From positions 4,838,001 to 4,902,000 of the forward strand of contig JAQFVV010012395.1 of NCBI GenBank assembly GCA_028023455.1: a DNA stretch of 64,000 bases, given 5' to 3'. Origin of the DNA: Epiperipatus broadwayi. Lineage: Eukaryota; Onychophora; Udeonychophora; Euonychophora; Peripatidae. The translations under genes and the position numbers were made by a program. Under the pieces are notes generated by a model. The model was not told the DNA's origin, did no database searches, and worked only from the letters and a program-made list of their open reading frames with translations. Position 1 is the first letter of the stretch; each line of letters starts with the position of its first letter. Of this stretch, positions 23,013 to 33,494 are shown one piece after another.

Positions 23013-23319
23013 TTACAGAAGGAGAATCACGGTTCCTGGTGCCAATTCCCATGACGTCTCTATTTGAAGTCCGGTCTGTTGATCTGGAGGAGGCCTAAGC
23101 TGGTTCAATCCTGGTATTACAGTCATTTTATTTGAAATAAGTGAGAGAGAGTGACAAGTGCATCTTATCGCTCTTCTCACAAAAATCAAGCTGGAACTGT
23201 CTGGCACTGTCCTTAATTTCAATATTTTTTCTTTTATAATCATCCTCTGGATTCAACGAACAAAATGTCACTAATCCATCATTTTCATTAGGGTTTGAGC
23301 TGAGGCTTGGTGCTTCCAC
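23013..23319 (-). CDS. Two overlapping orphan ORFs, unknown
   Basis: The first frame, 23128-23319 (63 codons), begins MEAPSLSSNPNENDGLVTFC and ends SDKMHLSLSLTYFK. The second, in another frame at 23013-23243 (76 codons), contains MTVIPGLNQLRPPPDQQTGL. The segment has higher G+C content and normal-looking codons compared with its neighbours. On the same strand, upstream, lies TTATATAATTA near 23380, which could be a core promoter. I do not recognise either protein. It could be a terminal exon of a nested gene, a processed pseudogene or part of an unknown element. Confidence 0.25.
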
Positions 23320-24154
23320 TGGTCAAGCTAATTCTTTTTATTCTCTTATCTATATCTTTCCTCTGACTTTTTAATTATATAAGAGCCCCAAGGGCTAGTT
23401 TGCTTTTCAATTAATTTATAAAACAATCATTTCCATTTACAAAAATATTTTCTTTTTCTTATACTTTTTTCTAAAAAAGTACGTTCAAATACCTTTTTTT
23501 TTTTTATTTAAAAAAGAAATAATTTTTAAAGTTTTGCATCTGTGCGAATATATATATATTGAACAACTCTTTAATTTTTTTTAACTTTTAGTTTATAATA
23601 AATTTATTTTTATTTGCGAACTTAAAGTTTTTATTTTAAATTAATGTAACGGCATATTTATATATCGTTACAATATATATATAAGTTACAATTGCTAGCT
23701 TATAACATGACAATCATCTTCAGTAGCATTTACAACCATATAATATTGATATTCAACTGTGAATGGCTTTATATATACTTTGCATGAGGAAAATAATTTG
23801 AGCAAAAAAAAAAAAGAGACATACTTTATAAATATGATGGATAATTTATTAAATAAGCAAAAAATGGCCATTCATATTTCATCATTAATATTCTGTGATG
23901 TTAATGACATTTTGATTTTACATTTTAATTGTAAATGCTACTAGAGTTGTCAGTCATTTTATAAGATATATATATATAATCTCCACTCTACAATCCTTCC
24001 TTAAAATATATGAAGAAAGATATCTGAAAAAGACAAATGAGCTCTGAGATGGACAGTTCATGCTAAAACAGCACTTATTAATTGCCCAGATCATAACATC
24101 TTATATATGTCAAATTCTTTGCATTTACAACTTTGAGATTAAGCATTTATATAA
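23320..24154. other. A+T-rich stretch with one decayed HH-B ribozyme remnant
   Basis: Nothing coding. On the minus strand, bases 24020-24110 keep the outline of an HH-B hammerhead: GATCTGGGCAA, TTAATAA in place of CTGATGA, stem II GTGCTGTTTTAGCAT, then GAACT in place of GAAAT. It is clearly inactive. Confidence 0.5.
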
Positions 24155-24390
24155 ATCACCAAACATCACATGATGACCATTTCTTATGCTTGCTCATAAC
24201 TGCTATTAAAACAGGCAAAACTCTCCCTATAGTAGTGCCACTCAGTGGAAGCCAGAGTAATCAATGGATGCCAGAAGGCTTGTGCATAAAATCCCTATCT
24301 AAGTGGCACTACTGTATGGAGAGTTTTGCCTGTTTTAATAACAGGTATGAGCAAGCATAAGAAATGATGATCATGTGATGTTTGGTGGTT
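24155..24390. mobile_element. Short HH-A foldback without ribozyme
   Basis: The left arm runs ATCACATGATGACCATTTC, GCTTGCTCATAACTGC, TATTAAAACAGGCAAAACTC and TAGTAGTGCCACT. The right arm is the reverse complement: AGTGGCACTACTGTATGG, AGTTTTGCCTGTTTTAATA and GATCATGTGATGTTTGGTGG. Arms of about 100 bases flank a short centre. These ends define the HH-A termini most clearly. Confidence 0.9.
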
Positions 24391-24790
24391 TAATACCAAT
24401 CCTGCCTAGTAGGATAATGGTGACTATGATTATTAAAGAACCAAAGACACCAAAATGTATGGGTACTGAACTGAGTTCAGTCCTATATGACTATATAAGC
24501 TAATGAGCTTAGATTGAAAATATTATTGTGTTTTCAATTTTAATTTCATAGTTTTGTAATTAAGTAGAGATAAAAGGTGGCTGCTGGGGGTTGCATTAGA
24601 TCCTAAGATCTGAGCTTTTAGATCCAAGGCTCCTCACTGACAAAGAACACAAAACAGAAACTATTTTGGGGATATTGGATGGGTAGGCACTAGATAGGGA
24701 TTTTATGCACAAGCCTTCTGGCATCCAATGATTACTCTGGCTTGCACTGAGTGGCACTACTGTATGGTGAGTTTTGTCTGTTCATTTAGA
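24391..24790 (+). mobile_element. HH-A right half with hammerhead motif
   Basis: Directly adjoins the short foldback. It contains the HH-A centre (TTATTAAAGAACCAAAGACA) and the right arm (GGCACTAGATAGGGATTTTA, CTTCTGGCATCCAATGATTA, GGCACTACTGTATGG). The plus-strand hammerhead is at 24621-24680. It is nearly collinear with 31885-32350. Confidence 0.82.
24621..24680 (+). ncRNA. Hammerhead ribozyme motif (type I), HH-A, mutated core
   Basis: ATCCAAGGCTCCTCA is followed by CTGACAA (for CTGATGA), a disrupted stem II, an intact GAAAC, then ATTTTGGGGATATTGGAT. Helix I (ATCCAA with TTGGAT, CCTCA with TGGGG) is kept. Two core changes and a lost stem II make it inactive. Confidence 0.6.
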
Positions 24791-24839
24791 TAAATACATT
24801 ACGATCACTACTAAGCTATTATTAAACTAGAAAGTATTC

Positions 24840-25110
24840 CTAGCTCAAACAAACTTTAAATCTCAATTGAAGATTAATATATATGTTTTTAATTATACAT
24901 AAACACATGGAATACCTCAACTTTATCTTTCATTTTCCATGTAAAATATTTTTTAAGATATAATTAAAATCTCCATTATATCAAACATTTTTGAATCGCA
25001 TGCACAAAAACATCTAAAAAAGACATACGATCCGTATAATGTGAAATTTTGGGCTGAATCAATACTTAACAATTTTTTCAGGTCATAATCTCTTGCATAT
25101 ATTTTCATAT
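24840..25110 (-). repeat. Old HH-B remnant
   Basis: Shares AAGATTAATATA and the AAACACATGG... TTTATCTTTC outline with the arm of the HH-B element at 49905-50330. At 25030-25100 on the minus strand it retains AGAGATTATGACCTG and GATTCAGC from the ribozyme region. No intact core. Confidence 0.4.
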
Positions 25111-25184
25111 CAAACTATATGCATTTACTACTCTGGCACCAATTAATTCAGATAAATAACTAATGATTAATTACTAATCATTTA

Positions 25185-25412
<228 letters not shown>

Positions 25413-25461
25413 TCAGTATATCTAGATGTTTAAAGATGATAAAATTAAAGTTTTGATTTAC

Positions 25462-25679
25462 CTATATCAGCCTTTTTCAATGCTGGGGAATCATTTACAC
25501 CATCACCAGTCACAGCCACAATGGCTCCCAAGCGTTGGCAACTCTCAACAATAATAAGCTTCTGTTGTGGAGAGGTTCGTGCAAACACAATTTCAGAATG
25601 GTTTCTCAAAATATCATCGAGCTCATTAGGTGTCATTTCTTTTAACTCACTTCCATGAACAACACAAGCTTTGGCATCC
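25462..25679 (-). CDS. ATP1A: Na+/K+-ATPase alpha exon, hinge motif [11 protein letters not shown]
   Basis: Internal exon of 218 bases. It starts in phase 2 after ATCCAG and ends in phase 1 before GTAAAT. The translation includes [20 protein letters not shown], then [17 protein letters not shown], then [20 protein letters not shown] and [14 protein letters not shown] is the hinge motif that supplies Mg2+-coordinating aspartates to the phosphorylation site. [10 protein letters not shown] is also hallmark sequence. The variant ESCQRLG (many animals have EGCQRQG) is shared, as I recall, with some flatworm pumps, but this does not settle the lineage. A 125-base intron separates it from the next exon. 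Confidence 0.96.
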
Positions 25680-25904
25680 CTGGATGAAAAAATGATAATT
25701 AGAAATACAGTGTTTTTCAGAATCAATTGTAGCTATATACGTTAATACATTATGTTTAAATTTTGATTGAAAATATTAATGAAGGCTTTTACAATCAGCT
25801 ATCTACTTTTATATATTTTTAGCATATATTTCTACGCTTTTTTTCTGCATCTGAAAATACCAACTACCGTCATTGTTAAATATCAAGAATATATATGACC
25901 ACAG

Positions 25905-26215
25905 CCACTTATCCTGGAAAATTCTTAATGTGGATTTGTATGGAGATGTTTATTATATCTATAAGATATTACACATGAGAAAGAGAAAGGTTAATAACTC
26001 CGTGTGTTTAAAATAAATAAAAAAATCAGATATATTAATCTTTAAGTGAGGTTTAAGGTTTATATCTGTGCTAGAGATAATCTCTAGTTTCGATAATGAT
26101 TAGTAATAATCATTATTGTATTTATTTGAAATGGATGGCGTCAATGTTGTGAGTGGAGGAGGTTTGTCAATGGTAAATGAAAATGTAACAATTCAAGCAT
26201 TTAATGTTTAAATAG
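25905..26215. repeat. HH-B flanking half, direct repeat of 27640-27890
   Basis: GGAGATGTTTATTATATCTA, then ACACATGAGAAAGAGAAAGG, TAACTCCGTGTGT, TTTCGATAATGATTAG and GAAATGGATGGCGTCAA recur in the same order at 27640-27890. It lacks the ribozyme part. Confidence 0.85.
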
Positions 26216-27400
26216 AAATTTAGAAGAAAGACTTGAAATGCTAAAGTAGATAAAACAGAAAACTATCAGATTATACCGTTTTACAAATTCTTAAAATCAA
26301 ATTAATTTAAATATTAGATTAAATTAATATTAAATTGCAAAGTTGGTTTCTTACAGATAATTAAAGTTGAGCCTGACAATATTAATTAATGAATAGATTA
26401 ATAACTATTCTTAATTATATACCTAATTAACAATAGTGAAATAATAATAATATTTCAAATAATGCCTTAAAATATGTTGCTTTACAAAGAGCAAGATTTT
26501 GAGAGAGATTTTTTTAATTGGGTCCTCCTCAAAGACTGATTTTTTTTTGGGGGGGGGGGTCATTTACATCTTGAACTCAGACCACAATGTAACTTCATAT
26601 TCAAAAGTTTTTAATTTATCATCATTATTAAAGATTAGCCTTTGGAGTATAAAAAGTTATTTTAAATTCGAAATAAATCCGATTACTATTTAGAAAACAA
26701 CCTGCATGAAAACTTATTTAGCAAAATTTTAAAAACTTAATGTTCACATTACAACTGCTATTGAAAAATCTCTATTTCTCTGGTAGAGCATATGGTTTTA
26801 ATCATCCAAATTTGCATTTATTTGTATATAGTTTTGCTCTAACTTTATTTATATATGTGTGTAAATGCGTATTGAAAGTCACTATATATAATTAATTAAT
26901 AATTATGAAAACTTTCGTTAATATAAATGTAATCAACTTAGACTATACATATGTTGATATGTTTTACGAAGTGTAAAATAAGAAACACTTCCTGTTTTAG
27001 CTTAATGCATTTTTGATACTGAGCTTAATTATGGTGTTTGGCAATGAAAATGCATTTTATATCTCGTAAAGCATATTTATATATGTATGCTCTAATTTTA
27101 TATAATTAATTAATAAACAGACATAAGAATGAACTCATTTTTTTTTCTTTATAAATTTGCATTACTGTATTTCCTATTTCTAATAGTATAAATAATCCTC
27201 TATATAAACTATTGCTACTAATTAAAGTGATGAATAGAGTTTCTAAAATAACCCACTATTGATTTACAGTGCAGATTAACAATTACCTAAGCAAAAGATT
27301 TGTTAGTAAATAGAACATTTAAATCTTTATAGATATAACAAACACCTCCATACTTCCCCATTCTTTTTAAATTCATATAAATAAAAATACAATAAAAGAC

Positions 27401-27465
27401 AAATGACCCCCAATATGCATTTCGTGCTGAACCAGGACTCAGCAGTTGGCCCAGGCCATTATCTC
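27401..27465 (-). ncRNA. Hammerhead ribozyme motif (type I), HH-B, one core change
   Basis: On the minus strand: GATAATGGCCTGGGCCAA, CTGCTGA (A6 changed to C), a stem II ending GGTTCAGCAC, GAAA, the palindrome TGCA, TA|TTGGGGGTCATTTGTC. CCAA pairs with TTGG as inner helix I. The A6 change probably kills activity. Confidence 0.68.
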
Positions 27466-27537
27466 TCATATACATCTCTATTATATGAAGAGTACTCTAG
27501 ATAAATATTCTTCATATAATAGAGATATATATGAGAA

Positions 27538-27600
27538 ATAGTAACCTGGGCCAACTGATGAGTGCTGGTTCAGCACAAAATGCATCTTGGGGATCATTTG
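27538..27600 (+). ncRNA. Hammerhead ribozyme motif (type I), HH-B, G12 lost
   Basis: GGGCCAA, CTGATGA (intact), a perfect stem II GTGCTG-GTT-CAGCAC, then AAAA where GAAA is needed, then TGCATC|TTGGGGATCATTTG. Loss of G12, the proposed general base, predicts an inactive ribozyme. Apart from that this is the most regular member of the family. Confidence 0.7.
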
Positions 27601-28059
27601 TCTTTTATTGTATTTTTATTTATATGAATTTAAAAAGAATGGGGAAGTATGGAGGTGTTTATTATATCTATAAAGATATTACACATGGGAAAGAGAAAGG
27701 TGAATAACTCCGTGTGTGTAAAATTAAAAAATCAGATATATTAATCTTTAACTGAGGTTTAAAGTTTATATCTGTGCTGGAGATAATCTCTAGCTTCGAT
27801 AATGATTAGTAATAATCATTAGTGTATTTATCTGAAATGGATGGCGTCAAAGTTGTGAGTAGAGGGAAGTTTGACAATGGTAAATAAAAATGTAACATTT
27901 AAATCCTGATTGAGGTAAATGAAAGATAAAATATTAATCTCATAAAAATATTTTGTAGTGGAATATTCACTAAACCACTCTCATGCAAGGTAGGAATTGG
28001 TTTTAATCCACTTTTTAACACCTTGTGGATTGATGTAATCAAAACATATGACAAAAGAC

Positions 28060-28164
28060 ATGGAAAAAGGTCTGTAATCCCCAAGATGCACATTTTGTGG
28101 TGAACCAGCACTCAAAGTAGATAGAAACCAATCCCTACTTTATGTGAGAGTGGTATGCTGAGTA
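28060..28164 (-). repeat. HH-B remnant
   Basis: On the minus strand GAGTGCTGGTTCACCAC, AAAATG, GCATCTTGGGGATTACAG keep the ribozyme's stem II and helix I partner, but CTGATGA is gone. Confidence 0.55.
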
Positions 28165-29554
28165 TTACCCTACAGAAATATTATTCATTATTGGATAATC
28201 TATATTCTAATGAATGACTAATAAAAATTATTATTAGTCTCACAATTTAAAATTCATTGCTAATGTTAACATTTCTGTAAGAACTAGGACAATAGAAATA
28301 CTATTTATAGAGTTTTGTAGGCAGGAAAGATCTTAGCCATTCAAAAAAAAAAACATTGAAATCATAGTGGAAAGCATCTCTAGATATAGAACTGAGCAAA
28401 TGACACTACTGAGAGAATCATAAAATAATTACTAGTGTGTTTAATGGCACATTAGATAATGAGAATTTTCTCTCATTCCAATTTTGAACCAGGTTATATG
28501 ACATTTATTAAAATAATGAATACTATATGACAATACAACAAGACTCAAGATGCAACCAACTGGATTTGTTGACAGTAGATGTAAACAAAAATTAAAAGCA
28601 AACTTTGTCATCTGTATGTGTATATCATTTATTTTAGAAAAACATAAAGGCAGTATATTATTATAATACTTTTTTTACCACAGTGTCTTAATTATTCTGG
28701 ACTCTTTATCATTAATTAAGAATAGTTAGATACCCATTAATTGATTATTACTAGATAATTAGTTAGAATATAAACTTATCAATAAATGCTATCACATAAC
28801 TTTTATACTTATTCATATTTTTCCAAAAATCAGTTCTCTTATTCCTATTCTAGAACCATTTAATCTAAATTTGAATAATCAGTAGATGTCATATGATATA
28901 GTACTATAATATCATCATTTCCAGATTGTTTTCTGGCTTCTTCCAGGTCATTTTTAAGAAACTGACTTAGTTTCAGATCTGTTTAACTATGTAGGTGGAT
29001 TAGTCTGATAATCTGGGTTCAAAATCTTGGGTTTTATGATCTTTCATGCTATTATCTTGAATAATGTAAAGAAATCAAAAGTGACTGGTAGATGCATAAG
29101 TCCATTAATTCCAGCTTTAAATCCTGGTCTTCACAAATAAAAACAGAAGCCAGAAAATCTCTAGGGGTAGGGATATTTATGGCCTAGAGTAGATAAAAAA
29201 GATTTTCTCTTGAAATTCAGAACTTGTCAGAAATAAAATTTTTCAAGGTTAATTTGAATTTGAGTTTTCATTCAGTATTTTGCATGTCTATCCTCATTTT
29301 TTCACAATAAATTAGCGGAATAGTAGTTTTCCATTAAAAAATTACTCCAATATTTTGTGGTATTTCATTTAAATTTCTAAATATTCTAATTGGGTTTACT
29401 AATATTATAAGTAATATAATCATAACAGAATAATTTGTTTTAGTCTACATCATTGACATCACCATTACATCTGCTATTATGGTGGAACTATAAACCTAAT
29501 AATAAACATAATAATGCTCAAGGTTAGATATTTATTCTATATAAATACATGAAA

Positions 29555-29765
29555 GCAGTCAACACTTAAACAATACCAATGTTATTAACAAGCAACAATC
29601 TCAATCTGTTGTCAAGGCAACATCCTTTAAACAATAAAGGTGGAAATCCATATTTATCTATGGTCTAATATGTTATGTAGACAATGAGACTGAGATTCTT
29701 AATTAAAAAAAATTGAAACAAACCTCATTAAACAGGAAAATATAACCTTTTTAAAAAGCAGTTTA
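29555..29765 (+). repeat. Module shared with the Penelope-like inverted repeat (46010-46150)
   Basis: CAACAATCTCAA, CTGTTGTCAAGGCAAC, TCCTTTAAACAATA and AGGTGGAA occur here and at 46018-46082 with few differences. In both places an AAAAATTGAAA-like block follows about 60-70 bases later. It is probably the 3' flank of the same element type. Confidence 0.65.
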
Positions 29766-30289
29766 ACAAATATTTTTATTTTCAAACTGCACTATTTGGT
29801 TAGGTAGTTGAATTATTTTAAGTTCTGCTGAGCTTCCATTTAAGCTAGCAATATTGGTCTAAACAACTGAAGTTTTGATTGTTGCTATGTAATTTTCAAG
29901 ATCAGTTCTTTCATCATATTCTAGAGCCACTTACTATAATCTTGATTGATCAATAAACTCCATATGGTAGAGTGCTATAAAATCCACAACTTCAAACTGA
30001 TTAGTTTCTGATTTTAACTTCATTAGTGAAGATTAAGATTCAAAACCATGTGTGTATCTTGCAGTCATCGTTTATTCTTTCGTACTATTCAAAATAATTA
30101 TAGGAATATTCAAAATAATTTGAACAACTTTTGGAAGTATATAAATAACATATAAGATGGACAATTTTTATTTTATTCTTAAGATATGAATATTTACCTA
30201 AGAAATTTCTACATGATAACTTTTAGTGTATATAACATTTATTTTATTCCTATAGACTTCTGTATCATCATAAAAGTTTTATAATTGAC

Positions 30290-30735
30290 TATTGCCATAA
30301 AGTAAAATCATAAATGTGTTTTACCAGTACATGCTTATGGATCATAGATTTGGACACTTAACAGAAGACTAATTCAATGATTTTAAACCATATAGTAAAT
30401 TATGAAGGGATGTATATCAGAAGTACCAAGAAGAGATAGAAAGGACAAAGTGAAAAAGAAACAAGTGTTATTATTGGCATCATTAAAAAAATGGATTAGT
30501 TAAAATACAATTGGATTGGACATGTCACATGATAATACATGAATAGTTGAAATCTTTAACTGGATTCCAAGAGATTTTTAAAGACATAAAGAATTGTGTC
30601 TGCATGAGATAATAGTTGTGAAGAGATACAAAAATGAAAAAGTATAGATCAAAGAAATTGGAACAAAACTTAGAGACTTTCATGCTATGTGGATCGATAA
30701 TGATTGAAAATAATGATAATGATAATGATTACCAT
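30290..30735 (+). mobile_element. RTE-like LINE, decayed 3' end
   Basis: Parallels 10990-11490: TTTGGACACTTAACAGAAGAC, GAAGGGATGTATATCAG, AACTGGATTCCAAGAGA, and a tail of GATAATGATAATGATAATGA. All frames are broken. Confidence 0.68.
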
Positions 30736-31884
30736 AAACTTAAATTTCTTTAAACTTGAAGATATCTTAAATATAGGAGATGTGATATGGATGTATGCAC
30801 TAAAAAAAAATGGATTTTTTTGTTGATTTTTTTGTGATGTATTATCTACTAATCATGGTATTTTGATTTATGTTTGATGTACTTGCAACCTTATAATACT
30901 TTTTATCTGTAAAAGTCATGAGAAATGGTGACAAGAATTGAATTTTAAAACACATATAATAATATGACTTGTCTTTCCGATATGACTTGTCTTTCCGTTG
31001 TTTTTCAGACAGAATTTTTTCCCCAATAAAACAAAAGTGATTTTGCTTATCAATGATATAAAGCTTAATTATTTCATGATGTAAGGGACCCTCAATTTTA
31101 AAGCCTCCTATTAAAATTCAATATAAATAGCTTTATTTATAAAATACTAAAATAAAGAATTGAAAAGTAATAGCAAGGTATCACCTATAATATTGATATC
31201 TATCATTGGCTTACTTCCGATTTTTTGCTGCATTGATTAAGGGTATTTCTAATGGAGAAAAAGATACAATCTATTAAAATATATCATGTCTTTTCAAGTA
31301 AAAGTGTATTGTTCTATTTTTTCTGAAGCTACTTGGTTTTGTCATTTTAAACATATTTTCATTTTTTCTTTTTTTTTTTTTTAGAATGGTAAGAGGGAGG
31401 GTGCATATCATTTTGACTGTTTAGTCTAAAATTATTTATGTTCATTTTTGAAAATGCAAAATTAAAATATTGTCAAACGTACTTTAAGTAGAAGATCTCA
31501 AAATCCGACTTTAGTAATTCTATTATTTGGTTTTTTAACTGCTCCAATAGATGCTTCATGGTTACTGTCCTCCTACTCTACCTCAATTGAAAATTAAATA
31601 ATTCTGCTCTCTTCCAACTAAATATTAAATGATTCTGAATAAAGTTTTGGCTTAGACAAATAAAAAGCAAAGCTGTGCATTGCAAAATATTCTCCTTGGG
31701 TGCTTAATAGACAATCATCTTCCATTGCAAATAGACTGTCATAAAAACTTAAGTGCTTAAGTTCACTTTATTTATTATTTATAAAAGCCTTTCAGTATTT
31801 TTAAAAATCAGTAATAAACTTTATTTTAATTTTTAATTTAACACAGGTTTGCGCCTTTTTTTTATAGATGAAAAAATTGCCAAG

Positions 31885-32350
31885 CATATGTGATGTTTAT
31901 TGGCTTAAAACAAATTCCACCTATTAGGATAGTGGCAGCTATGATTATTAAAGAACCAAAGACACCAAGATGTACCTACTAAACTGAGTTCAGACCTATA
32001 TGACTATATAAGCTAATGAGCTTGGATTGAAAATATTATAGTGTTTTCAATTTAAAACTCATAGTTTTGTAGTTAAGTAGAGATAAAAGGTGGCTTCTGG
32101 AGGGTTGCATTAGATCCTAAGATGTAGGTGCAGTACTCTCAGATCCAAGGCTCCTCACTGATGAAGGCCACAAGCCAAAAACTAGTCTGGGGATATTGGA
32201 TGAGTAGGCACTAGATGGGGATTTTATGCATAATCCTTCTGGCATCCACTGATTACTCTGGCTTGCACTGAATGGCAATATGTATAGAGAGTTTTGCCTG
32301 TTTTAATAACAGTTATGAGCAAGCATAAAAATGGTGATCATGTGATATTT
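31885..32350 (+). mobile_element. HH-A right half with hammerhead motif
   Basis: Begins with HH-A terminal-like TGATGTTTATTGG. It then has TTATTAAAGAACCAAAGACA, the ribozyme region, GGCACTAGATGGGGATTTTA, CTTCTGGCATCCACTGATTA, and ends GAGAGTTTTGCCTGTTTTAA and GGTGATCATGTGATATTTA. Nearly collinear with 24391-24790. Confidence 0.85.
32141..32201 (+). ncRNA. Hammerhead ribozyme motif (type I), HH-A, best helix I
   Basis: ATCCAAGGCTCCTCA, CTGATGA (intact), stem II AGGC-CACAA-GCC, AAAA (for GAAA), CTAGTC|TGGGGATATTGGAT. Outer helix I ATCCAA pairs exactly with TTGGAT and inner CCTCA pairs with TGGGG. The internal loop between them is GGCT against ATA. CTAG is the two-base-pair palindromic helix III, and GUC is the textbook cleavage triplet (predicted cut 32187/32188). 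Only the G12-to-A change argues against activity. Confidence 0.75.
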
Positions 32351-32499
32351 ATTGAATTAAAATCAATGTTATAACATAATTGTAGTCCCAAAATTTAATA
32401 ATATTCCTGATTTATTTTAAAAGTTCAGGACAGGTCTTGTATTTGTAATGTATTTCTGTACCTGATTTTCAATTGGGTCTCATATCTTCATAGTTAATT

Positions 32500-32700
32500 A
32501 AAAAAGTAAAAAGTGAGTGTTGGAGGGAAGTATTAGATACAAAGATCTAGGTGTGCATTGCATTCAGATCCAAGGCTTCTCCTGACGAAAGCCATAAGCT
32601 AAAAACTAATCTTGTGATGCTGGACAAATAGGCTCTGGATAAAGATTAAAATGCACAACCTTTAGTATTTCTTGATTACCAGAACTGTGGGAATAGTAAT
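32500..32700 (+). repeat. HH-A remnant with decayed hammerhead
   Basis: CAGATCCAAGGCTTCTC, CTGACGA, AAGCCATAAGCT, AAAAACTAATC, then TTGTGATGCTGGACAAATAG follow the HH-A ribozyme order with changes in both core boxes (32566-32632). Confidence 0.6.
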
Positions 32701-33404
32701 ATCACACTAGGCCCACATTCATAAAGGCCCCACACCTGCATAATGTATGCAGACTGCAAAAAAAAAAGTTTTATTATTTGCTAAATGTAATTATATTTTC
32801 TTTTTTTTCCAAAATTCTGTAATTTGAAAACTCTATCATGTTGAAGTAATACAATTGTAGAAGTATTGGTTATGCAGTGGGTAGATTTTTCAGCTACTTA
32901 CAATGTGTATGCTTTAATATTTCATAATGTTTCTATCATGTTAATATAAAAACAATGTAGGGCAGGAAAGATTCTCTTCATTAGCAATTTTATCGATTGA
33001 ATCAGAATTTGCAAAAAATAATAAATTATGATGACATTAATAGATTCGTAATAAAACATTTAATAAAATAAAATACAATTTTTTGCTTTATATGTATTTT
33101 ATTTTGATTATTCAAATCAAATATGTATTTATAATGTATAAATAATCATAAATAATTATTTATACATTATAAGTATTAATTTATGCAATAATGCAAAAAA
33201 TTATATTTTATTTTCTTGAATGTTTTTTTTTTTTTAGCAAATTCTCATTCAAAATAAATAAAAATTTAAACCAAGAGAATTGTTCTTGACTTATAATAAT
33301 TGTAAAGCAATTTAACTGTAACTGCAAATAAAATAATTTTTTAAAATTATCTATGCATTTTTATCATGAGTAAAAGATCCTCCCTCCCCCTTGCATGAAA
33401 ACAT

Positions 33405-33494
33405 TGCTCTGGGCTTAGCTATTTCTTAGGTCAACTCTGGATTACTAAAGTTTGCACTAGATGGCACTATTGGTTGGAAGAAGTTACTATTAAA
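33405..33494 (+). repeat. HH-A arm fragment
   Basis: CTCTGGATTACTAAAGTTTG and CACTAGATGGCACTATTGG resemble the outer arm of HH-A, most like the diverged copy near 9370-9410. Confidence 0.4.

Larger units (their letters stand above)
27287..27900. mobile_element. HH-B foldback element with two outward-facing hammerhead motifs
   Basis: Inverted arms 27330-27475 and 27510-27670: CCTCCATACTTCCCCATTC with its complement GAATGGGGAAGTATGGAGG, and AATACAATAAAAGACAAATG with CATTTGTCTTTTATTGTATT. The axis lies between the inverted words TATTATATGAAGAGTA and TTCATATAATAGAGATA. Ribozyme motifs sit at 27401-27465 (minus) and 27538-27600 (plus). The right side continues with the CTCCGTGTGTGT and GATTAGTAATAATCATT modules. 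Confidence 0.88.
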
